A DNA stretch of 8,905 bases from JAKLQJ01 sp964534135. Its GTDB lineage: Bacteria > Elusimicrobiota > Elusimicrobia > Elusimicrobiales > UBA9959. Every line of letters begins with the position of its first letter. Position 1 is the first letter of the stretch. The notes under the pieces are model-generated. The model ran no database searches, had not been told where the DNA came from, and saw only the letters and a program-made list of their open reading frames with translations. Positions 1-6,062 of the stretch are shown here, in pieces. The translations under genes and the position numbers were made by a program. Where the stretch lies: NCBI GenBank assembly GCA_964534135.1, contig CAZHQC010000098.1, positions 1-8,905 on the forward strand, given 5' to 3'.

Positions 1-418
1 TCAAATGGTCCACCACCTTACGATTAAGCTCTTCAGGCACTCTCTGGTCGAAAGATCTATTTCCTGCTTCCATATGGAAAATAGGGATTTTACGGCGTTT
101 TGCCGTTATAACCGATAAACAACTATTGGTATCGCCATAAAGCAATATGGCATCCGGATTTTCCTTTTCCATAATTTCATCAGATTTGGCTATTATGTTT
201 CCTATAGTTTCAGCAAGCGTTTTACCGACTGAATCCAAAAAATAATCAGGTTTTCGTATTCCAAGCTCTTTAAAAAATATTTCATTGAGTTCATAATCAT
301 AGTTTTGACCTGTATGGACCAAAACATGCTCAACATGATTTTCAAGCTCTTTCATAATTAGGCTCAGCTTTATTATTTCCGGCCTAGTTCCAACAATAGT
401 CATTACTTTCAAAGGCAT
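1..418 (-). CDS. UDP-N-acetylglucosamine 2-epimerase, WecB/FnlC/WbjD family (3' end beyond window)
   Basis: I translated this directly: an ATG at 418-416 opens a frame that stays open for 139 codons to the left edge, so the C-terminal roughly 60% of a family that usually has about 375 residues lies outside. The protein starts MPLKVMTIVGTRPEIIKLS, the hallmark N-terminus of the non-hydrolysing GT-B 2-epimerases. It continues with HTGQNYDYELNEIFF (about residues 35-49), LLYGDTNSCL (about 97-106) and HMEAGNRSFDQRVPEE (about 117-132), all family signatures. GGGAG at 428-424, 5 nt upstream, fixes the start. Enzymes of this family invert C2 of UDP-N-acetylhexosamines in the cytoplasm. The gene lies 23 nt behind the dehydratase gene and after an RmlD-like reductase, so the likely substrate is a UDP-2-acetamido-2,6-dideoxy-L-hexose, as for FnlC, WbjD and WbvD. 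Plain WecB (UDP-ManNAc formation) is the alternative; the RSFDQRVPEE segment resembles the FnlC/WbjD subgroup from memory. Confidence 0.93.
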   Translation of the reverse strand, partial: MPLKVMTIVGTRPEIIKLSLIMKELENHVEHVLVHTGQNYDYELNEIFFKELGIRKPDYFLDSVGKTLAETIGNIIAKSDEIMEKENPDAILLYGDTNSCLSVITAKRRKIPIFHMEAGNRSFDQRVPEELNRKVVDHL

Positions 419-441
419 ATTTTCTCCCAATTTTAAAAAAT

Positions 442-1509
442 CTATTTCAAAAATTCCCCGTCTTCCTGCAATCTCGTTTCAGATATCATAAGGTCATGCT
501 TTTTAAGTAAGGCCAATGTTCCCTTGAAATCCAAAACATTATCTCCCGAGCTGTATTCTTTCTTTAAAGCTTGTTTAAATTTAGCGCCTTTTTCAATCAA
601 TTCAGGAAGCATAGGTGTTATAACATAATGGTCGCGTCTTCTTATGCAATGATGTATTTCTTCCTCAGATACCAAAATCTCAGATATTTTCTCTCCGGGA
701 CGAATTCCCGTTATTTTGATTTTAATTTTTCTATTTCCGATTAAAGCTTTTGCCACATCGGTTACAAGTGCCGCAGGCGCGGTAGGTATATATGTTTCCC
801 CTCTTTTGCCATACTTAAGAGCGGCAAAAACAGTATCAACCGCTTGATTTAAACTTAAAAGAAATCTTGTCATTTCTTTAACGGTAATGGTAACTGGGCC
901 GCCATGTTTTATCTGCTCATGGAAAAGCGGTATTACCGAACCTCTTGAGGCCAAAACATTTCCATAACGTACACAGGTAAATCTGGTTTTGGGATTTTTG
1001 ACATTGGCGGAAGTAAAAATTCTCTCCTGCAAGGCCTTAGTCATACCCATAACATTTATGGGTTTGCAGGCTTTATCCGTGCTAACACCAATCACAATCT
1101 TAACCGGATAATCATTTTCATTAATGGCCCTGACTATATTAGAGGGCCCTATACAATTTGTAAGAACCGCTTGATGAGCGAAATATTCGCAAGCCGGCAC
1201 TTGTTTTAAAGCAGCCGCATTAATAACTATATCCGCATTTTTAATAGCTGAACAAACATCCGAGTAATTTCTAACATCTCCAATCTGAAATTCTAAAACA
1301 TTCATAAAATTTTTATATATCACTTCATCGGTCGCCACATTTTTTTTCATATACGACAAACGCATATCATTTTGTTTGGCCTCATCCCTGGATAAAACTA
1401 TAAGCTTTTTGGGAATGCCAAGTTCTCCTTTTAGAACTCTTCTGACAAAAACCTTGCCAAATGAACCCGTTCCGCCGGTAACCACCACAGTTTTATTTTT
1501 CAAAATCAT
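442..1509 (-). CDS. fnlA: UDP-GlcNAc 4,6-dehydratase (5-inverting), FnlA/CapE/WbjB type
   Basis: This 355-residue extended SDR belongs to the polysaccharide-biosynthesis dehydratase family (Polysacc_synt_2). The NAD(P)-binding motif TGGTGSFG is at residues 11-18, INAAALKQVP at about 96-105, and VSTDKACKPINVMGMTK at 142-158. The catalytic Tyr of YxxxK is replaced by Met154 (M-x3-K158, with Ser143). That altered S-M-K triad is the mark of the CapE/FnlA/WbjB enzymes, whereas PseB/FlaA1 keep Tyr. Known members act on UDP-GlcNAc, removing water across C4-C6 and inverting C5 (and C3) to give 4-keto-6-deoxy-L-sugars. The start ATG overlaps the previous gene's TAA by one base, and GGAGG at 1519-1515 gives a strong ribosome site, so the start is secure. 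It is the first committed step of the pathway shared with the two flanking genes. Its G+C (hand count 99/240 at 961-1200, 41%) is clearly above that of the upstream neighbour. Confidence 0.93.
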   Translation of the reverse strand: MILKNKTVVVTGGTGSFGKVFVRRVLKGELGIPKKLIVLSRDEAKQNDMRLSYMKKNVATDEVIYKNFMNVLEFQIGDVRNYSDVCSAIKNADIVINAAALKQVPACEYFAHQAVLTNCIGPSNIVRAINENDYPVKIVIGVSTDKACKPINVMGMTKALQERIFTSANVKNPKTRFTCVRYGNVLASRGSVIPLFHEQIKHGGPVTITVKEMTRFLLSLNQAVDTVFAALKYGKRGETYIPTAPAALVTDVAKALIGNRKIKIKITGIRPGEKISEILVSEEEIHHCIRRRDHYVITPMLPELIEKGAKFKQALKKEYSSGDNVLDFKGTLALLKKHDLMISETRLQEDGEFLK

Positions 1510-2393
1510 TATTTCCTCCAGTCCTTGTACGGAGTCTTATCTGAAGCCATTTCCGTCATTAACTTTTTCCATGCCGGACATTTAAAACCAATAGCTTTAT
1601 TAAATCTATCTCCGTTTAAATCTCTTTTACATTCAAAATTTTCTTCGGGCTCAATACTAATATCTATTCCATAAGCTTCTTTAGCTAAATTCAATAAATC
1701 ATATTTATTTATTATTTCACTTGAAACATTATAGATACCGCTTAAATTTGGATAGTTTTCAATTAAGTCTATAATAACTTTCGCTAAATAATCAGTGGTT
1801 AGTCCCGTAAAAATTGCCTTACGAAACCCTTTTATGGTTTTTCCTTCTTGAGCCAAAAACCATTCTAAAAGTTCAGCTCCTCCAAATAATTCTCTGCCAA
1901 TAAAAGAAGACCTTAAAACCAAAGCTGAAGGTTTATTAACTTCTCCCAAAATTTTTGTCCTACCATATAAATCTTGCGCATCGGGAATACTTTCATCATC
2001 ATAATTCCCAGTCTTGCCAGTAAAAACACAAACAGTGCTAAAGTGAATTAATCGGGAATTATTATCTGAACACCAATCTGCAAGTTTATTAGGCAATAGA
2101 GCATTAACTGCAATATTTGAAACTTCATCCTTGGCCTCTTTACTTCTCAATGTAACGCCGGCGCAATTAAGAATAATATCGGGTTTTAATTCATTTAAAA
2201 CTTTTTCAATATGATTAAAATCTCTAAGGTCAATTAAATCAATAACTTTATCCTCGGAATAAAGGCCGGTCTTGGCATAAAAATCCTTGGGCTTTCTTAC
2301 AGTCACATATGTATTGGGGAATTTTTGAGGAATAATTTGCCAAAGCTTATGACCGAGCGTTCCCGCTCCGCCTAAAATTAAAATCCGTTTCAT
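1509..2393 (-). CDS. RmlD-like SDR reductase of the UDP-L-QuiNAc/L-RhaNAc type pathway (WbvR-like)
   Basis: This 294-residue protein belongs to the RmlD (dTDP-4-dehydrorhamnose reductase) substrate-binding family. It shows the dinucleotide motif GGAGTLG at residues 8-14, LNCAGV at 75-80, FSTVCVF at 118-124 (catalytic Ser/Thr) and YGRTK at 143-147 (YxxxK). I chose the ATG at 2393-2391 because it starts MKRILILGGAG directly on the first beta strand. In-frame starts further upstream (ATG at 2417, GTG at 2432) have no ribosome site, and the GTG falls on the candidate promoter -10. The gene sits between a 97-nt gap and the dehydratase gene, with a TA-ATG overlap. FnlB/CapF, the usual middle enzyme for L-FucNAc, is about 370 residues with a C-terminal cupin; that domain is absent here. 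The likely role is C4 reduction of the 4-keto-L-hexose, as described for WbvR in UDP-L-QuiNAc synthesis. A dTDP-rhamnose reductase is less likely because no rmlA, rmlB or rmlC is visible. Confidence 0.85.
   Translation of the reverse strand: MKRILILGGAGTLGHKLWQIIPQKFPNTYVTVRKPKDFYAKTGLYSEDKVIDLIDLRDFNHIEKVLNELKPDIILNCAGVTLRSKEAKDEVSNIAVNALLPNKLADWCSDNNSRLIHFSTVCVFTGKTGNYDDESIPDAQDLYGRTKILGEVNKPSALVLRSSFIGRELFGGAELLEWFLAQEGKTIKGFRKAIFTGLTTDYLAKVIIDLIENYPNLSGIYNVSSEIINKYDLLNLAKEAYGIDISIEPEENFECKRDLNGDRFNKAIGFKCPAWKKLMTEMASDKTPYKDWRK
1515..1519 (-). promoter_or_regulatory. Strong Shine-Dalgarno of the dehydratase gene
   Basis: On the minus strand, GGAGG lies 5 nt before the ATG at 1509, inside the last codons of the RmlD-like gene. 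It confirms the dehydratase start. It also suggests independent high-level initiation, in addition to coupling through the 1-nt TAATG overlap. Confidence 0.7.
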
Positions 2394-2430
2394 AGATTGT
2401 TCTTTAGATAAAGTCATAGTATTAATAAAC

Positions 2431-2461
2431 ACTATAATAACAAATTTAATTTACTTGTCAT
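2431..2461 (-). promoter_or_regulatory. Candidate sigma70-type promoter upstream of the deoxysugar cassette
   Basis: On the minus strand the -35-like hexamer ATGACA (2461-2456, five of six consensus bases) is separated by 16 nt from TATTAT (2439-2434, five of six). An overlapping alternative -10, TATAGT, lies at 2436-2431 with a 19-nt spacer. Transcription would begin near 2427 and leave a leader of about 34 nt before the ATG at 2393. It lies in the 97-nt gap between the GT4 gene and the RmlD-like gene, one of only three sizeable gaps in the window. The region is AT-rich, so chance matches are common. There is no experimental support. Confidence 0.4.
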
Positions 2462-2490
2462 ATATAGGGATTAAACCAAAAACTTATTTT

Positions 2491-3621
2491 TTATGAAGAA
2501 AGAATTTTTTCAAATAAAGTCATTGTCTTTAAAAAAGCATTGTCCCAAGAAAAATCCAAAGCCCGTTTTTTAGCTATATCTGAGAATTGAGCTTTCTCTT
2601 CACCACCTCTATCGAGTATTTCCAAGATGCCTTTTGAAAGACCCTCAATATCACCACAATCATAATATAAAGAAGCATTTCTCAATACCTCAGGCAAACA
2701 CGGACTCTTTGTTGAAATACAATTACTACCATGAGCAAGAGCTTCCACGGCAACAAAACAAAAAGACTCTACCCTGCTTGTCAAAACAAAAGCCCCGCAA
2801 TTTGCATAATACCAGGACAAATCTTTTTCAGGAACATTGCCAAGCCAGATGATATCATCTGAAACACCTAAATCTTTAGCAGTTTTTTTAAGATTATCAA
2901 GATAATTTAACGCCGCTTCTCTAGCTCCACCAGCAATACATAGCTTTGCTTGAGAATTCTTAACTTTAATAGCGGGCATAACTTTTATTAAGTCTTCAAG
3001 ACCTCTATAGCTTTCAATTGAACCTGCGGTAAAAATAAAATTTTCCAGTAAATTTAAGGGAACATTTTTTGGTTTATCAAATACGCCAGGCAAATTACTA
3101 CCAAAGCTTATTACCTCAAGTTTAGAACTATCAGTTTTCCAAGTGGAAATAATAAAATCTTTCACAAATTTTGTCGGAGTTATTACTACCGCTGAATTTT
3201 TTATAGACATCTTGGATTCAAATCTTCGAGCAAAAGATTTTATTTTTTCAATTATTCCACACCCTGTTTTATCCCCCGTCAAAGGAGCCATATTTTGAAG
3301 CAAAGTTACTATTGGAGCTCCACCATATTTAAATCCTTTTTCAAGCGTTGATAAAACAATATCTGGTTTAAAAGAATCGAGTTGTTCTATAGTTTGAGTG
3401 TCTAATCCCCTACGCAGAAAACTAAATGGTCGGCATGTCTTGAAAATTAGTTTTGGCAATTTTGAAGAAAACCAGCTTTCAACATCAAGAGTATCGGGGG
3501 ATATACAAAGGATAGAATCTATTTTTTTGGACTCGGAAAATCTCGGAAGCATATTTACTATATACTTCTTATGACCGCCGCTTATTCCCCCTCCCGTAAG
3601 ATTTATAATCGCTAGTTTCAT
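2491..3621 (-). CDS. Glycosyltransferase family 4 (GT-B fold)
   Basis: This 376-residue protein has the two-domain GT-B layout. The N-terminal acceptor half begins MKLAIINLTGGGISGGHKK, with a Gly-rich loop at about residues 10-16. The C-terminal donor half shows SYRGLEDLI (204-212), CIAGG (228-232), WLGNVPEKDL (259-268), and ESFCFVAVEALAHG at 285-298. The last segment is the E-x7-E motif (Glu285 and Glu293) that contacts the nucleotide-sugar in GT4 enzymes. No signal peptide or membrane helix is seen, so a cytoplasmic, membrane-peripheral enzyme adding one sugar to the lipid-linked repeat unit is expected. Donor and linkage cannot be read from the sequence. The start ATG overlaps the stop of the polymerase gene by 4 nt (ATGA, 3618-3621) with no clear ribosome site, pointing to translational coupling. 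Confidence 0.9.
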   Translation of the reverse strand: MKLAIINLTGGGISGGHKKYIVNMLPRFSESKKIDSILCISPDTLDVESWFSSKLPKLIFKTCRPFSFLRRGLDTQTIEQLDSFKPDIVLSTLEKGFKYGGAPIVTLLQNMAPLTGDKTGCGIIEKIKSFARRFESKMSIKNSAVVITPTKFVKDFIISTWKTDSSKLEVISFGSNLPGVFDKPKNVPLNLLENFIFTAGSIESYRGLEDLIKVMPAIKVKNSQAKLCIAGGAREAALNYLDNLKKTAKDLGVSDDIIWLGNVPEKDLSWYYANCGAFVLTSRVESFCFVAVEALAHGSNCISTKSPCLPEVLRNASLYYDCGDIEGLSKGILEILDRGGEEKAQFSDIAKKRALDFSWDNAFLKTMTLFEKILSS

Positions 3622-5009
3622 TTAGACTTGTGATTGCTATTTTTAATATTTTTCTTCACTTTTGTGTCTTTATCAATAAACACAAGCCCCGCAACACTGG
3701 CAAGAGCAATCCAAAAAATTCGTTCATTTATATAATCACATGTTCCTATCCATGCGCCAATAGTAATTAATCCGATTAAAAAAGGGAATTCTTTTGATTT
3801 TGGAGTAGAACGAATTCCTCGAATCACTATTAATGCAAACAAAGCAAATAATGGTATTGCGGGAAGTGTTCCAACTTCTGTCATATAGTAAAGATAAGAA
3901 TTATGAGGTATTTGTCTTGGATTAGGATCTAAATATCCGGATTCAGGATCTAAATAACCATGAGCATCTACGAATAATTTTTGAGGAAAAATCTTCTCAT
4001 AATATAGCGGATATTGAAGCAAGCCTATCCCCCAAACGGGATATTCTTTTATCAATTCAATGCATAATCCCCATGCTCTTAATCGCGTATTAACTGAAGC
4101 CGCATATTTTATTGATTCATCAGTGTTATACGCTACTGTTTTAAAAAATGATATTTTATCATTCATAATAGCAATTGGGGGATTTGTAAACTTCATAAAA
4201 AAAGCGATAAAAAAAATAATAAATAGCAGAGAACGAATGAAATATTTTTTGGGATATTTAAAAAGAAAAAAAACAATTCCCAGAACAAATATACCTATGA
4301 AGGTAGCTATCCATGCCCCTCTATTTAGAGTATAAAAAAGCCCCAGCGCGCCAAATGTTATAGCGGATAAATTAAACATCTCTTTATAAACACCCATTGG
4401 TTTTTTAAATGAAAAAGAATAATGAGCAATCGAAACACTTAAAAACCATGCCATAATTCCTCCTGCCAAAGTAGGAGTATCCGCAAATCCCCATCCCTGC
4501 GATATTCTAATAATCCCATGCTTACCAAAAAAACCGCTTATATAAAACATATTTCCAAAATTAACTTGTAGTAGAATAAGAATTCCCGAAAGGATTAAAT
4601 AAATATTTCCCCAATGATAGAATTGATTAAAGTCTAAATTTTTAATTGCGAACTTAATAAAAATAAAACAAATAAATGAAAGGATATAAGGCTGAACTCC
4701 AGCTCGAGAAAAAAGATCTAAATGAAATACCATAGATGAAATAGCAAAAAATAAACTGGCAATAATAAGAACAATAATATCCGGGGTAAAAACAGACTTT
4801 TTAAAATAAAATCTTCGGACAATTTGTAAAAAAACCAAAGCTGTGCCTACAAGTAAAAGCACGGAGTGAAAGCTGATAAAAAATGACCATGGCTTATATG
4901 GCATAAAAAAGTACGAGAACAAATAGAAAAAAAGAATAGTCCCACTTAAGGCATTTATTTTCTTTTCCGAAAACGTATTTAATAAATTTTCTAGTTTAAA
5001 TTTAATCAT
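3618..5009 (-). CDS. Wzy/WaaL-type O-antigen polymerase or ligase (multi-pass membrane protein)
   Basis: This 463-residue protein is very rich in Phe, Ile and Leu and has about ten or more hydrophobic segments. It has the layout of the Wzy_C/O-antigen ligase family (PF04932). Numbered from an in-frame TTG at 5027, family-like features are LNRGAW (234-239), RLRAWGLCIELIKEYPVWGIG (315-335) and PHNSYLYYMTEVG (374-386). The last two fall around the large periplasmic loop, where the conserved Arg and His (His375) normally sit. The protein should act in the inner membrane, polymerising undecaprenyl-linked repeat units or ligating the chain to an acceptor; sequence alone does not separate Wzy from WaaL. 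The glycosyltransferase neighbours favour polymerase. The start is uncertain: the ATG at 5009 is used here, while TTG at 5027 lies 1 nt after the GT2 stop and would add six residues. Neither has a good ribosome site. The C-terminal tail is Lys/Asn-rich and cytoplasmic. Confidence 0.85.
   Translation of the reverse strand: MIKFKLENLLNTFSEKKINALSGTILFFYLFSYFFMPYKPWSFFISFHSVLLLVGTALVFLQIVRRFYFKKSVFTPDIIVLIIASLFFAISSMVFHLDLFSRAGVQPYILSFICFIFIKFAIKNLDFNQFYHWGNIYLILSGILILLQVNFGNMFYISGFFGKHGIIRISQGWGFADTPTLAGGIMAWFLSVSIAHYSFSFKKPMGVYKEMFNLSAITFGALGLFYTLNRGAWIATFIGIFVLGIVFFLFKYPKKYFIRSLLFIIFFIAFFMKFTNPPIAIMNDKISFFKTVAYNTDESIKYAASVNTRLRAWGLCIELIKEYPVWGIGLLQYPLYYEKIFPQKLFVDAHGYLDPESGYLDPNPRQIPHNSYLYYMTEVGTLPAIPLFALFALIVIRGIRSTPKSKEFPFLIGLITIGAWIGTCDYINERIFWIALASVAGLVFIDKDTKVKKNIKNSNHKSK
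3918..3959 (-). repeat. 21-bp in-frame tandem duplication inside the polymerase gene
   Basis: Two adjacent 21-bp units (3959-3939 and 3938-3918 on the minus strand) agree at 18 of 21 positions. They encode GYLDPES followed by GYLDPNP, in the predicted large periplasmic loop just before the conserved PHNSYL segment. The reading frame is kept. It looks like a fairly recent slippage duplication. Confidence 0.75.
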
Positions 5010-5028
5010 AACCGAATAAAACAACAAA

Positions 5029-6060
5029 TCACTTAAATCTCATTCGAAAAACAATAGTTTTCAAGGTTTCATTCATTGGCAAGAGTGACAATAAACAAAC
5101 CGCATACCCCGAGAAAACAACTTTTGCATGAACAAATGATTTTAAAGAATACAATATAGTTCTGAATTGAAAAAGTTTTTTTAAAAGATGAAAAGCCTTT
5201 CGGGATTCTCCTAACATTACAAATTTAAACGCCCTATTTATATTATCTTTAAGAATAAGAAATTCATAATTACGCACATCATCTTCATTTATAATATCTT
5301 TCGCATAATCCTTTATATAGGCATCAAACATTTTAAACATAATATGCGGTTCTGTATCTTTTATCTTCAAACGATAACTAAAGCTATTAACGCTGGCTCT
5401 ATATTTTAAAAGTGGTTTATCAATAATTCCAATGGGATATTTTTTTAATATTCTGAGCCATGCATCCGCATCAGCGGAAGCGGAAAAACTTTTTTCATCA
5501 AATACCTTAATATATTTTTTGTAGATATCAGTTCTCACCATAGCGCTTGGACAAAATAAAAAACTGCCATACTTTAACATAGCTTTAAAAACTTCATCAA
5601 ACCTATAGAGTTTCTTATATTTTTCATGCAAATCATACGGTAATTTATAAAGTTTTCTTTTATTTCCATTTCTATCAATATTAACCGCCATAGTAAAAAC
5701 CGCACCCGCCAATTTATTTCTTTCTAAAAATTCAACTTCTTCTTCAACCATAGTTGGTTCATACATATCATCCGAATGATAAATAGCAGTATAGTCTCCC
5801 TTAGCAAGTTCTATACATCTTGTACAATTAGAAAACATCCCCGTATTTTCTCGAGATTTAAAAACTTGAACGCGACTATCTTTCTTTTCAAAAACTTCAG
5901 CAATTTTCAAGGTCTTATCTTCAGAAGCATTATCCACTACAAGAACTTTTATGTTTTTATAAGTTTGAGCTAAAACAGACTCTAAAGTATTTCGCAGTGT
6001 TAATTCCGCATTATACGTGGGGATACATATGTAAACTTCAGGAGACTTATATAAACTCAT
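5029..6060 (-). CDS. Glycosyltransferase family 2 (GT-A fold)
   Basis: This 343-residue protein has a classic GT2 N-terminal domain: VYICIPTYNAELTL (9-22), SVLAQTYKNIKVLVVDNASEDKT (28-50, nucleotide-binding Asp43), and YHSDDMYEP (94-102), whose Asp97/Asp98 form the DxD-like metal site. FCPSAM (169-174) and SADADAWLRI (195-204), which may supply the catalytic base, follow, then YRASVNSFS (220-228). The last 120 or so residues are basic and include a short hydrophobic stretch, VVFSGYAVCLLSLLPM, that may attach to the membrane. It should transfer a sugar to the growing lipid-linked oligosaccharide on the cytoplasmic face; the donor is unknown. It starts 2 nt after the radical SAM stop, with GGAAG 8 nt before the ATG. 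It ends 1 nt before an in-frame TTG of the polymerase, so these genes form one transcript. Confidence 0.92.
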   Translation of the reverse strand: MSLYKSPEVYICIPTYNAELTLRNTLESVLAQTYKNIKVLVVDNASEDKTLKIAEVFEKKDSRVQVFKSRENTGMFSNCTRCIELAKGDYTAIYHSDDMYEPTMVEEEVEFLERNKLAGAVFTMAVNIDRNGNKRKLYKLPYDLHEKYKKLYRFDEVFKAMLKYGSFLFCPSAMVRTDIYKKYIKVFDEKSFSASADADAWLRILKKYPIGIIDKPLLKYRASVNSFSYRLKIKDTEPHIMFKMFDAYIKDYAKDIINEDDVRNYEFLILKDNINRAFKFVMLGESRKAFHLLKKLFQFRTILYSLKSFVHAKVVFSGYAVCLLSLLPMNETLKTIVFRMRFK

Positions 6061-6062
6061 TA

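Noticed and set aside
1376..1585. 69-codon plus-strand open frame
   Set aside because: It lies antisense across the junction of two clear SDR genes, with no recognisable domain; a shadow frame.
2394..2432. N-terminal extension of the RmlD-like protein by 13 residues from a GTG
   Set aside because: No ribosome site, the extension precedes the first Rossmann strand, and the GTG overlaps the candidate -10 region.
2634..2852. 72-codon plus-strand open frame
   Set aside because: It is antisense to the GT4 donor domain. Its composition (many His, Asn, Gln) reflects the opposite strand, and no ribosome site or domain was seen.
4060..4335. 91-codon plus-strand open frame
   Set aside because: It is antisense to the polymerase gene. 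The length is expected in AT-rich DNA opposite a hydrophobic coding region.
5776..5973. 65-codon plus-strand open frame
   Set aside because: It is antisense to the GT2 catalytic domain, with no supporting signal.
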